Positions 1 to 8,499 of a stretch of DNA of 42,152 bases are shown piece by piece. The stretch lies in assembly GCA_004213565.1 (NCBI GenBank), contig SHBB01000005.1, forward strand, positions 1 to 42,152. The letters are read 5' to 3'. The position numbers were made by a program, and so were the translations under genes. Within the stretch, counting starts at the first letter, position 1. The number at the start of each line of letters is the position of its first letter. Origin of the DNA: Sandaracinaceae bacterium. GTDB taxonomy: Bacteria > Myxococcota_A > Polyangia > Polyangiales > Sandaracinaceae. The notes below the pieces were generated by a model. It saw only the letters and a list, made by a program, of their open reading frames with translations. It did not search any database and had not been told where the DNA came from.

Positions 1-861
1 AACGAGGAGCTCGCCACCTTCGCGCCGACCCCGGGCGCGCCCGAGGACGCGACGCGGGCCCAGCTCCAGGTCGTCGACGCGCAGGCCGCCCTCGAGAACG
101 CGCGGGCCGAGCTGACGCGGGTCGAGCGCATGCGCGCCGATCAGGCCATCCCCGAGCGGCGGCTCGAAGAGGCCCGGCGGGCGGTCCGCGTGGCCGAGGC
201 CTCGCTCGCCGCCTCACGCCGCGCGCGCTCGCTCTACGGCGCGGCCGAGCGAGGTCGCGGCCGGGGCAGCTGGCGCATCACCACCCCGATCGCGGGGGTG
301 ATCGACGACGTGCGCGTCACGCCGGGCGAGGCGGTGGAGGCCAACGAGCTGCTCTTCCACGTGCTCGCCCCCGGGGAGCGCTGGCTGCGCGCGGACGTCC
401 CCGAGCGATGGGCGTCGCAGATCCGGCCCCGCGGACACATCCGCTTCCAGCTCCTCGGCGAGGAGACCTGGCGTGAGCTCGAGGGAGAGGTGGTCAACGT
501 CTCGAGCGCCGTCGACCCTCGATCCCGCACCGTGCGCGTGATCTGGTCGCTCCGCGAGCCCGAGGAGTCGCTGCGGGTCGGCGCCTCGGTCCGCGTGGCC
601 ATCCCGATCGGCGAGGAGGCCGAGGGGGTCACCGTGCCCGAGCGCGCGCTCATCGACGTCGACGGCCGGCCCGTCCTCTTCGTGCAGCGCGAGGGCGAGC
701 GCTTCGAGGAGCGCCCCGTCCGCGTCGTCGCGCGCGGAGGCGGGAGCGCCGTGGTCGAGGGGCTCGAGCCGGGCGAGCGCGTCGTGACCGTCGGCGGCTA
801 CCTCGTGCACCTGGCGTCGCGCGCGGCCGAGGGCGGCGCCCCACACGGACACGTGCACTGA
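1..861 (+). CDS. RND efflux periplasmic adaptor subunit (HlyD/CusB-like), 5'-truncated
   Basis: The reading frame is open from base 1 to the TGA at 859-861, so the N-terminus, with any signal peptide, lies upstream of the window. The visible part has an Ala/Arg/Glu-rich coiled-coil hairpin (about bases 60-240), then the returning lipoyl-like half (WRITTPIAGVIDDVRV, PGEAVEANELLF), a beta-barrel region and a membrane-proximal domain ending in GLEPGERVVTVGGYLV. This order is typical of membrane-fusion proteins that link an inner-membrane RND pump to an outer-membrane channel. The C-terminus ends HGHVH, a small His cluster that could bind metal (inference). Its stop overlaps the start of the pump gene (TGATG), so the two are probably translationally coupled. 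The neighbouring pump makes a heavy-metal role more likely than a drug role. Confidence 0.9.
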   Translation, partial: NEELATFAPTPGAPEDATRAQLQVVDAQAALENARAELTRVERMRADQAIPERRLEEARRAVRVAEASLAASRRARSLYGAAERGRGRGSWRITTPIAGVIDDVRVTPGEAVEANELLFHVLAPGERWLRADVPERWASQIRPRGHIRFQLLGEETWRELEGEVVNVSSAVDPRSRTVRVIWSLREPEESLRVGASVRVAIPIGEEAEGVTVPERALIDVDGRPVLFVQREGERFEERPVRVVARGGGSAVVEGLEPGERVVTVGGYLVHLASRAAEGGAPHGHVH

Positions 862-3800
862 TGGTCGACTTCCTCCTGCGCGCCTCGCTGCGTCACCGCG
901 TGATCGTGCTCGCGGTGGCCGCCATGGCGACCGGCTTGGGCCTGTTCGAGCTCGGTGAGATGCCGGTCGACGTCTTGCCCGACGTGAGCGCGCCGCGCGT
1001 GGTCATCGTCACCGAGGCGACGGGCCTCGCGCCGGTCGAGATCGAGCAGCTCATCACGTTCCCCATCGAGACGGCGGTCAACGGCGCGGCGGGGACGCGC
1101 ACCATCCGCTCCGCGTCCGCGCCGGGGATCTCGATCGTCTTCGTCGACTTCGACTGGGACACCGACGACGTCATCGCGCGCCAGCGCGTGACCGAGCGGC
1201 TCCAGTCGGTCGCGGGCACCTTGCCCGAGGAGGCGTCGGCCCCGCTGCTCGCCCCGCCCTCGAGCGTCATGGGCGAGATCGCGTTCATCGCGCTGACCAG
1301 CGACACCGTCGACGAGATGGAGCTGCGGCGGATCGCCGAGCGCGACGTGCGGCGCCGGCTCCTCTCGGTCGACGGGATCTCCCGCGCGGTGGTGATCGGC
1401 GGCGCGGAGCGCCAGTACCAGGTGATCCTCGATCCCGCCGCGCTGAACCGGTTCGATCTGACGCCCACCGAGGTCGCGGACGCGGTGCGCGCCGGGAGCA
1501 CCAACGCCCCGGGCGGCTACCTCGTCGAAGGCCCACAGGAGTCGATCGTGCGCGTGCTCGGGCGGGCGACCGGCACGGCCGATCTCGCCGCGATCCGGGT
1601 CGGAGAGCGCGCGGGCGTACCGATCACCGTGGCCGACGTCGCCGAGGTCCGGGTGGGCGCGGCGGTGCGGCGCGGCGACGCGAGCTACGAGGCCCGCCCC
1701 GCCATCATCCTCAGCATCGTCAAGCAGCCGGCCGCGGACACGGTCGCCACCACCGCGCGGGTGGACGAGGCGCTCGACGGGCTCGAGCCCACGCTGCGGC
1801 ATCGAGGCGTGACCCTGCATCGGGATCTCTTCCGCCAGGTCGACTTCATCGACACCGCCATCGACAACGTCGTGACCGTGCTCCGGGACGGCGCGATCCT
1901 GGTCGCGCTCGTCCTGATCTTCTTCCTCTGGCATCCCGGCGCGACGGTGATCAGCGTGCTGGCGATCCCGCTGTCGGTCCTGGGCGCGACGCTCGCGCTC
2001 GACGCGCTCGGCTACGGCCTGAACGTCATGACGATCGGAGGACTCGCCATCGCGGTGGGGGAGCTGGTGGACGACGCGATCGTCGACGTCGAGAACGTCG
2101 CGCGTCGCCTGCGAGAGCGCCGCACCATGCCCGAGCACGAGCGGCCACCCATCCTCGAGACCGTCTACCGCGCCTCGAGCGAGATCCGCACCTCGATCGT
2201 CAGCGCGACGCTGGTGCTCGCGCTGGTCTTCACGCCCATCCTCTTCCTGGGCGGCTTCGAAGGTCGGCTGCTCGCGCCCCTCGCGGTGGCGTACCTCGTG
2301 GCGATCGGCGCCTCGCTCCTCGTCGCCGTCACGATCACGCCCGTGCTCGCCTCGTACCTGCTGCCGCTGAAGAAGGGCGACGACCGCGAGCCCCCGGTCG
2401 TGCGTGGGCTCATCCGCGTGTTCGCGCCCGCGCTCGACGCGTCGATGAAGCGCCCGGTAGAGGTGGTGCTCGGCGCGACGCTGTTCGCGGTCCTGGGTCT
2501 GTACGGGCTGACCCTGGCCGGGCGCTCGTTCCTGCCGGAGCTGCGAGAGGGCGCGCTGAACGTGGGCATGGTCACCCTCCCCGGCACGTCGCTCGCCGAG
2601 AGCGATCAGCTCGGCCGGCTCGCAGAGGAGGCGCTGATGGCCGATCCCGCGGTCACCTCGGTGGCGCGGCGGGTGGGGCGCGCCGAGCGCGACGAGCACG
2701 TGCAGGGCCCGGAGCGGAACGAGCTGGAGGTGCAGCTGGACCCAGAGGATCCGCGCTCGCGCGAGGCGCTCCTCGACGACCTGCGGCACCGCGTCTCGGT
2801 CGTGCCCGGCGCGACCTTCACCTTCGGGCAGCCGATCTCGCACCGCATCGATCACCTGGTGGCCGGCCATCGCACCGCGCTCGCGGTGAAGCTCGTGGAC
2901 GACGACCTCGGCGCGCTGCGGGCGGCCGGTCGGCAGATCGAGACGGCGCTGCGCGCGCTGCCGGGGCTGGTCGACGTCGAGATGGAGCCGATGGTCGACG
3001 TGCCGCAGCTGAGCGTGGACGTCGACGCGGACGCGGCGGCTCGCTACGGCATGTCGCGCGGGGAGGCGGCGCGCGTCATCGGCCTCGCGCTCTGGGGTCA
3101 GCGCGCCGAGCCCATCTTCGAGGAGGGCGTGGCGACGGACGTCATGGTCCGCTTCGGCGATCGGCTGCGCGAGGACCCGGCGGCGCTGCGCGCCACGCTC
3201 GTGCCGACGCCGTCGGGGGCCACGGTCCCGATCGAGGCGATCGCGGACGTGCGTGTGGAGCCCGCGCCCAACTACGTGATGCGCGAGGGCGTCCGTCGCA
3301 GGCTGTTCGTGACGGCGAACGTGGAGGGCGCAGACGTCGGCACGGCCGCGGAGGCGGTCCGGGCGCGGCTGGAGGGTCTGGATCTGGGCGACGTGGGCTG
3401 GGAGCTGACCGGGCGCGCCGAGGAGCAGGCGCGCGCGCAGACGAAGCTCATCCTGCTCGGCCTCGTCGCGATGCTCGGGATCATGCTCGTGGTCGGCGCG
3501 ACGCTGAAGAGCGGCCGGCGGACCGCGATCGTGCTGACCAACCTGCCGCTCGCGCTGACGGGCGGCGTGGTCGGCGTGTGGCTCTCCGGCGGCACGCTGA
3601 GCGTCGCGACCACGATCGGCTTCATCACCCTCTTCGGCATCGCGACGCGCAACGGCATCCTGCTCGCGACCCGCATGCAGGACCTCGAGCACGAGGGGGT
3701 CGAGCGGGTCGAGGCGGCGCGCCGAGCGGCCCTCGAGCGGCTCGCGCCGATCACGATGACCGCGCTGACGGCGGCGCTCGGGCTGCTGCCCCTCGGGCTG

Positions 3801-3956
3801 GCGCTCGGCGAGCCCGGCACCGAGATCCAGGCCCCGATGGCGCTCGTCATCTTGACGGGCCTGGCGACCTCGACCGCCCTCAACATGGTGGTCGTCCCGA
3901 CCCTCCTCGCCCGCTGGGGCGGGGAGGCCGCGCTCACGGCGAGACCGTCACCGTGA
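861..3956 (+). CDS. Heavy-metal efflux RND permease, CzcA/CusA type
   Basis: 1031 residues, the usual size for an RND pump. It starts with a short cytoplasmic stretch and TM1 (RHRVIVLAVAAMATGLGL), then the conserved PVDVLPDVSAPRVVIVTEA segment. The TM4 signature GELVDDAIVDVENVARRL carries the acidic residues that relay protons. A second repeat begins near residue 530 and includes LREGALNVGMVTLPGTSLAE. That phrase and the GRAERDEH segment resemble the heavy-metal (HME) branch rather than AcrB-type drug pumps. The protein should sit in the inner membrane and export a metal cation together with the upstream adaptor. The cation cannot be read from sequence. No outer-membrane channel gene follows, so it is presumably upstream of the window. 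The 3' end overlaps the convergent lipoprotein gene by 23 bp. Confidence 0.92.
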   Translation: MVDFLLRASLRHRVIVLAVAAMATGLGLFELGEMPVDVLPDVSAPRVVIVTEATGLAPVEIEQLITFPIETAVNGAAGTRTIRSASAPGISIVFVDFDWDTDDVIARQRVTERLQSVAGTLPEEASAPLLAPPSSVMGEIAFIALTSDTVDEMELRRIAERDVRRRLLSVDGISRAVVIGGAERQYQVILDPAALNRFDLTPTEVADAVRAGSTNAPGGYLVEGPQESIVRVLGRATGTADLAAIRVGERAGVPITVADVAEVRVGAAVRRGDASYEARPAIILSIVKQPAADTVATTARVDEALDGLEPTLRHRGVTLHRDLFRQVDFIDTAIDNVVTVLRDGAILVALVLIFFLWHPGATVISVLAIPLSVLGATLALDALGYGLNVMTIGGLAIAVGELVDDAIVDVENVARRLRERRTMPEHERPPILETVYRASSEIRTSIVSATLVLALVFTPILFLGGFEGRLLAPLAVAYLVAIGASLLVAVTITPVLASYLLPLKKGDDREPPVVRGLIRVFAPALDASMKRPVEVVLGATLFAVLGLYGLTLAGRSFLPELREGALNVGMVTLPGTSLAESDQLGRLAEEALMADPAVTSVARRVGRAERDEHVQGPERNELEVQLDPEDPRSREALLDDLRHRVSVVPGATFTFGQPISHRIDHLVAGHRTALAVKLVDDDLGALRAAGRQIETALRALPGLVDVEMEPMVDVPQLSVDVDADAAARYGMSRGEAARVIGLALWGQRAEPIFEEGVATDVMVRFGDRLREDPAALRATLVPTPSGATVPIEAIADVRVEPAPNYVMREGVRRRLFVTANVEGADVGTAAEAVRARLEGLDLGDVGWELTGRAEEQARAQTKLILLGLVAMLGIMLVVGATLKSGRRTAIVLTNLPLALTGGVVGVWLSGGTLSVATTIGFITLFGIATRNGILLATRMQDLEHEGVERVEAARRAALERLAPITMTALTAALGLLPLGLALGEPGTEIQAPMALVILTGLATSTALNMVVVPTLLARWGGEAALTARPSP

Positions 3957-4539
3957 TCTCGGCCGAGCTGACGTCGCTCGTCATGCCGCGCGCCACGAAG
4001 CGATTCTCCCCCGGGATCAGCGGGACGCGGATGGTGGCCCGGCCGCGCGCGTCCGGCGCGCCGAAGCCGTAGGACGACTCCACCGGGGAGAGGATGAACA
4101 GCTCCACCTGCTCGAGATCTTCGAGGCAGCTCGCCTCCACGACGAAGTCGTACTGGATCTCGCCGGTGGACGGGTCCGCGTCGTCCTCCATCGTGATCGT
4201 CTGCCCGTCCACGGGGTCGAGGATCGCGACGCGCAGGTCCGGGCATCCGCAGGTCTCGCGGGTGATGTTGCCGTGGCACTCGCGAAAGTCGTCGCACACC
4301 TCGCCCGCGAGGCACTCGTCCCAGGCCGCCTCGCACGTGCCGCGCTGGCCGCCGAGGGTCGCGAGGTAGTCCTCCTCGATCATCGCGCACTCGTCGACGG
4401 TGAGGTCCATGAGGTTCCCGCACGCGTCGCGGCGCTCGCACGTGGCCTCGGCGATGGACCCGTCGCCACCTCCGCAGCCGAGGAGCAGAAGGCCGAGGAG
4501 CGGGAAGAAGGCGAGGTGGGCGGCGGCGCGGTTCGACAT
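3934..4539 (-). CDS. Cys-rich putative lipoprotein
   Basis: 201 residues beginning MSNRAAAHLAFFPLLGLLLL, followed by GCGGGDG. This is a lipoprotein signal peptide with a lipobox-like LLLG-C site. The mature part has about a dozen Cys residues in its first half (for example ATCERRDACGN and TRETCGCPDL), consistent with a small disulfide-bonded exported domain. The second half has alternating hydrophobic strands (VELFILSPV, ATIRVPLIPGENRFVARG) that look like one immunoglobulin-like sandwich. I recognise no named family and infer no function. It converges on the RND pump gene with a 23-bp overlap and diverges from the M29-like gene across a 143-bp gap that must hold both promoters. Confidence 0.75.
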   Translation of the reverse strand: MSNRAAAHLAFFPLLGLLLLGCGGGDGSIAEATCERRDACGNLMDLTVDECAMIEEDYLATLGGQRGTCEAAWDECLAGEVCDDFRECHGNITRETCGCPDLRVAILDPVDGQTITMEDDADPSTGEIQYDFVVEASCLEDLEQVELFILSPVESSYGFGAPDARGRATIRVPLIPGENRFVARGMTSDVSSAEITVTVSP

Positions 4540-4682
4540 GCCCCTCGGATAGCCTCATCGAGCCGCACGGGTCAACGTCCGCGCTAGAGCGACCACGCCG
4601 CCGCCCGCGCTTCGAACGCCGGTTCGCGTCGACGCGCGATCCCGAGGGCCCGAAGCCCGCGAAGGCTTGGTAGCCTCTACGG

Positions 4683-5711
4683 GTGAGAGACACCGAGCTG
4701 GCGCGCCGAGGCGCGGACAACCTCGTCCAGAGCCAACTGCGACTTCAGCCGGGCGAGCGGCTCGTGCTCTTTCATCTCGAGGCCGCCGAGGTGCTCTCCG
4801 TGCTGCGCGAGGCGCTCCGGGACGCGGGCGGCGAGCTGATCGACGCGCCCCTCGAGGCCTGGCGCGACAGCGGCACCGACGACGCCTTCGAGCGCTTCGT
4901 GAAGTCGCACGCGGCGGACGCCGACGCGAGCCTCTACGTCAGCAGCGTGACCGGCCCCGTGTTCGCGCGCGCGCAGCGCCTGATCCAGACGCTGGAGGGC
5001 ACGCGCGTGCGACATCTCCACGTCCCCGGCGCGTCGCTCCGCATGCTCGGCGGCTCGCTCCGCGCGGACCCGACGCTCATCGAGCGGATCAACGAGCGCC
5101 TCGCGGAGCACCTGGAGACCGGCAAGGTCTTGCACGTCAAGAGCCCGAAGGGCACGGACCTCGAGGTCGAGCTGCGGCACAGCTACCCCATCGTGCGCTA
5201 CTGCGGCGTCCCCGAGCCCGGCAGCTGGGACAGTGTGCCGACCGGCGCGGTGAGCTTCCACTCGCCCGCGGTCAGCGGCACGTTCGTCGCCGACCGCATC
5301 GTCAGCGGCACGCACGTCGAGCGGCCGAACGCGTCGCTCTTCCGGCGGCCGCTGACGCTCACCATCTCGGGCGGGCGCCTGCGGGACCATCAGAGCGCCG
5401 ACGAAGAGCTGGTGCGAGAGCTGCGCGACCACCTCGCGAGCGACGCCGACGCCGACTACGTGGGCTTCGTCTCGATGTCGACGAACTACCTCACCCGGAA
5501 CGAGCTGAAGGTCTTCGCCAACGACGCGCTCTTGCCCGGCCTCCGGCTCATGCTCGGCTACTCCGACCCGAACAAGACCAAGGCGCCACGGAGCGCGAGC
5601 GTCTGGTCGACCTTCCACGGCCGCAAGCACACCGTGTCGGTCGACGGGCGGGTGATCGTGCGCGACGGGCGAATCGACGCCCAGTGGACGCAGGGCATCT
5701 TGCCGTTCTGA
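4683..5711 (+). CDS. M29-aminopeptidase-like protein, metal ligands uncertain
   Basis: 342 residues from a GTG start. The N-terminal half (LRLQPGERLVLFHLEAAEVL, then an alternating alpha/beta region) and the central PKGTDLEVELR strand match the layout of thermophilic aminopeptidase (family M29) proteins. So do the PTGAVSFHSPAVSGTFVADR segment and the closing VSVDGRVIVRDG. In classical M29 enzymes the central segment carries a metal-binding Glu (P-x-GE type), but here the corresponding position reads GAV. The usual C-terminal H-x-D pair is also not obvious; nearby are FHGRKHTVSVDG. It may therefore be a divergent or non-catalytic family member, and aminopeptidase activity should not be assumed. 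It is a stand-alone gene that converges on the Sel1 gene with 12 bp between the stops. Confidence 0.7.
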   Translation: MRDTELARRGADNLVQSQLRLQPGERLVLFHLEAAEVLSVLREALRDAGGELIDAPLEAWRDSGTDDAFERFVKSHAADADASLYVSSVTGPVFARAQRLIQTLEGTRVRHLHVPGASLRMLGGSLRADPTLIERINERLAEHLETGKVLHVKSPKGTDLEVELRHSYPIVRYCGVPEPGSWDSVPTGAVSFHSPAVSGTFVADRIVSGTHVERPNASLFRRPLTLTISGGRLRDHQSADEELVRELRDHLASDADADYVGFVSMSTNYLTRNELKVFANDALLPGLRLMLGYSDPNKTKAPRSASVWSTFHGRKHTVSVDGRVIVRDGRIDAQWTQGILPF

Positions 5712-5723
5712 CGAAGGGGCGGC

Positions 5724-7625
5724 TCAGCGACCGCAGGCCGGCTCGTAGCCCGCCTGGCACGCCCGCACGAAGAGCGCGCTCGCGCGGGACGCGTCTCGGC
5801 TGACGCCCCGCCCGGAGCCGTGCAGCAGGGCGAGGTTGTAGCAGCCGCGCGCCTCACCGGTGTCGCAGGCCTGCTCGAAGAGGCTCGCCGCGCGGGCCGG
5901 GTCGGCGGCCACCCCGGTACCCTGCAGGTGCATGGTGCCGAGGTTGTTGCAGCCGAGCGCGTTGCGCCCGTCACAGGCGCGCTGGAAGAGCGCGACCGCG
6001 CGCGCGGCGTCCTGGGCGACTCCGTCGCCGCGGAGGTGAAGATAGCCCAGGTTGTTGCAGCCCCGGAGCAGGCCCTCCTCGCACGCGCGCGTGTAGAGCT
6101 CCACCGCGCGGTCGAGGTTCTGCACCACGCCGCGGCCGCGCTCGAGCATGTAGCCGAGGCTGTTGCAGCCGCGCAGATCCCCCGCGTCGCAGGCGCGGCG
6201 GAAGAGCGCGGTCGCCTCCGAGTCGTCGTGCGGCACGCCCTCCCCCGACTGGTAGAGGAGCCCGAGGTGCGTGCAGCCGAGCGCCTCGCCCGCGTCGCAC
6301 GCGTGCAGGAAGAGGCGCGAGGCCCCCGTCGGATCGCGCGTCACGCCGCGTCCGTCCGCGTAGAGCTGCCCCAGCCGGACGCACGCGTAGGGGTCGTCTC
6401 GATCGCACGCCTGCGCGTAGAGGCGCGAGGCCAGCGGGAGGTCCTGCGAGACGCCGCGGCCGCGCTCGTGCATCAACCCCAGGGCCGTGCAGCCGACGGA
6501 GACGCCCGCGTCGCACGCGCGCCGATGGAGCCGCGCCGCCGCTCCGCGATCCCGCGCCATGCCCCGGCCATCGTCGAGCATGCCGCCGAGGTACGTGCAG
6601 CCGAGCGGCGCGTCGCCGTCACAGGCGCGGCGATAGAGGCCGGCCGCGCGCTCCATGTCCTGCGGGACGCCCGTGCCCTCTTCGTAGAGCAAGCCGAGGT
6701 TGGTGCAGCCGACCAGGGCGTCGCCTTCGCACGCCCGCTCGTAGAGCGCCCGCGCCCGCGCCACGTCCCGCTCGACCCCATCGCCGCGCTCGTGCATGCG
6801 CCCGAGGTTGCTGCACCCGCGGAGGTGCCCCGCGTCGCAGGCCTGTCCGTAGAGCTGCGCCGCGCGGGCGACGTCGCGCGACACGCCGCGGCCGTCCTCG
6901 TAGAACATGCCGAGCGCGTTGCAGCCCTCCATGAGGCCGCCCGCGCAGGCCCGGGCGAACCACACGCTCGCCGCCGAAGGATCACGGGCGGACCCGAGGC
7001 CCTCGCGCGACATCTCGCCCAGCCGCAGGCAGGCCGCGGGCTCACGCCGCTCGCAGGCGCGCCGATAGAGGCGCTGCGACTCCTCGGGCCGGGTCGTCTC
7101 GAGCGCGCGGGCCTGACCGACGCACGCGGTGGTGTCCCCGGACTGGCAGGCGCGGTTTCGAAGGAGCGCCGCGCGGGCCGGATCGGCCTCGACGCCGAGG
7201 CCCTCGTGATAGCAGCGCGCGAGGTGGTCGCAGGCGCCCGGCACGTCGCCCTCGCACGCGCGCTCGATGAGCGAGGCGCCGCGGGGGGCGTCCTGGACGA
7301 CGCCGCGGCCGCTCAGGTGCATCAGACCGAGGTGCAGACAGCCATGCAGGTTGCCGCCGTCGCAGGCCAGGCCGAAGAGCGTGCCGGCGCGCGGCAGCTC
7401 CTGCGGCACGCCTCGTCCGAGGGCGTAGAGCGCGCCGAGCTGGCGGCACGCCTCGGCGTCTCGCCGGTTGCAGGCCCCGCGGTAGAGCGGCACCGCCTCG
7501 TCGATCCGCGCCTCGTCGACCAGGCCGTTCGCGCGCGTGACGCAGTCCGCCGTGTCGCCCACGCAGGCCTGCGCGTGCGCCCACGCGGGCGCGAGGAGGA
7601 CCATCAGCGGGAGGAGGAGGCGCAC
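5724..7625 (-). CDS. Exported Sel1-like repeat protein with paired cysteines
   Basis: 633 residues from a GTG start, beginning with a clean signal peptide (VRLLLPLMVLLAPAWAHA, cut before QAC). A TTG start at 7664 would add 13 polar residues ahead of the signal and is less likely. After a short lead come 16 nearly full repeats of 36 residues (one of 31) and a partial one. Each follows RAC-D-xG-xx-GC-xxLG-xxxxxG-x-GV-xxD-xxRA-xxLY. Every repeat has a Cys pair eight residues apart, as in the disulfide-stapled Sel1 repeats of Helicobacter Hcp proteins. The product is a solenoid scaffold, probably periplasmic or secreted, for protein binding; its partner is unknown. It is divergent from the carotenoid gene, with about 73 bp between the starts. 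Confidence 0.85.
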   Translation of the reverse strand: MRLLLPLMVLLAPAWAHAQACVGDTADCVTRANGLVDEARIDEAVPLYRGACNRRDAEACRQLGALYALGRGVPQELPRAGTLFGLACDGGNLHGCLHLGLMHLSGRGVVQDAPRGASLIERACEGDVPGACDHLARCYHEGLGVEADPARAALLRNRACQSGDTTACVGQARALETTRPEESQRLYRRACERREPAACLRLGEMSREGLGSARDPSAASVWFARACAGGLMEGCNALGMFYEDGRGVSRDVARAAQLYGQACDAGHLRGCSNLGRMHERGDGVERDVARARALYERACEGDALVGCTNLGLLYEEGTGVPQDMERAAGLYRRACDGDAPLGCTYLGGMLDDGRGMARDRGAAARLHRRACDAGVSVGCTALGLMHERGRGVSQDLPLASRLYAQACDRDDPYACVRLGQLYADGRGVTRDPTGASRLFLHACDAGEALGCTHLGLLYQSGEGVPHDDSEATALFRRACDAGDLRGCNSLGYMLERGRGVVQNLDRAVELYTRACEEGLLRGCNNLGYLHLRGDGVAQDAARAVALFQRACDGRNALGCNNLGTMHLQGTGVAADPARAASLFEQACDTGEARGCYNLALLHGSGRGVSRDASRASALFVRACQAGYEPACGR

Positions 7626-7698
7626 GGATTCCAGGGTTTGTAGAGGTTTCGACCCCGCGCGCAAGCGATCGATTCAGGTCGATGCGAAGATCCGGCCG

Positions 7699-8499
7699 AT
7701 GGAGACGGCGTTCGAGCTGGGCGCGCTCGGAGTCGGGGCGGTGACGCTCCTCGACGCCGCGCGCGCGGGCCGGCGGTGGCTGGCCTTCGCGCTCGCCGCC
7801 CTCGCGTACGCGCTGACGTTCGAGCTCCTCGTGTCCAACGAGGCGAGCGGCGGCTTCCACTACGGCGCCTTCCTCATCGCGCTCCCGGGCGGCGCGCCGC
7901 TCTGGGTGCCCGTGGGATGGATGGCGCTGATCACCGCGGCGGCCCGCACGGCCGAGCGCCTCTCGGGCTCCCGCTGGCGCCCCGCCCTCGCCGCGCTGCT
8001 CGTCGCCCTGACGGGCTGGGTGCTCGACCCGGTCGCGGTGGCTCTCGGCTGGTGGGGATGGAGCGCGCCCGGCCAGCCGCTCGTGCTCGGCGCGCCCGCG
8101 GGGAACTACCTCGCGTGGATCTTCGTGGCGCTGGCCTTCACCGGCCTCGTGGACGCGGGCTGGCGGTGGCGAGCCAGCGCGTGGGTTCCCGTCGTCGCCG
8201 CTCCCCTCGCGCTCGGGCTCGTGGCCGCGCTGTCGATGGTGAGCCAGCTGCCGGTCGATCCGCGCTGGACCCTCGCCGCGATCAGCCTGGCCGTGATCGC
8301 CGCCGCCGCCCGCACCCTCCCCTGGACCGGCCCCTCGGCCAGGCCCGCGGTGGTGCTGCCGCCCGCCTTCGTCACGCTCGGGTGCGCGGCGCTCGTGACG
8401 ATGCACGGGCTCGCGAGCTGGCCGCTCCTCCTCGCGGGGGCGGCCAGCGTCGCGGCGCACGCGCTCAACCCAGGGAGCAGGTCATCAGCGTCTCGCTGA
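7699..8499 (+). CDS. CruF-like carotenoid biosynthesis membrane protein (DUF422)
   Basis: 266 residues from ATG 7699. The open frame extends upstream, but that part is Arg-rich and overlaps the Sel1 gene, so it was not used. There are about seven to eight hydrophobic segments (LAFALAALAYALTFELL, WVPVGWMALITAA, ALLVALTGWVLDPVAVAL and others). The pattern LPGGAPLWVPVGWM, then LDPVAVALGWWGWSAPG, then GAPAGNYLAWIFVAL is characteristic of the DUF422 family. That family includes CruF, which hydrates carotenoid end groups, and related archaeal bisanhydrobacterioruberin hydratases. The substrate here cannot be told from sequence, and no other carotenoid genes are in the window. The 3' end overlaps the convergent VCBS lipoprotein gene by 35 bp. 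Confidence 0.8.
   Translation: METAFELGALGVGAVTLLDAARAGRRWLAFALAALAYALTFELLVSNEASGGFHYGAFLIALPGGAPLWVPVGWMALITAAARTAERLSGSRWRPALAALLVALTGWVLDPVAVALGWWGWSAPGQPLVLGAPAGNYLAWIFVALAFTGLVDAGWRWRASAWVPVVAAPLALGLVAALSMVSQLPVDPRWTLAAISLAVIAAAARTLPWTGPSARPAVVLPPAFVTLGCAALVTMHGLASWPLLLAGAASVAAHALNPGSRSSASR

Noticed and set aside
798-3692. A 964-codon open frame on the minus strand across the RND pump gene
   Set aside because: It is rich in Arg, Asp and His with no domain pattern. Such mirror frames arise in GC-rich DNA opposite a real gene; the pump on the plus strand has all the family motifs.
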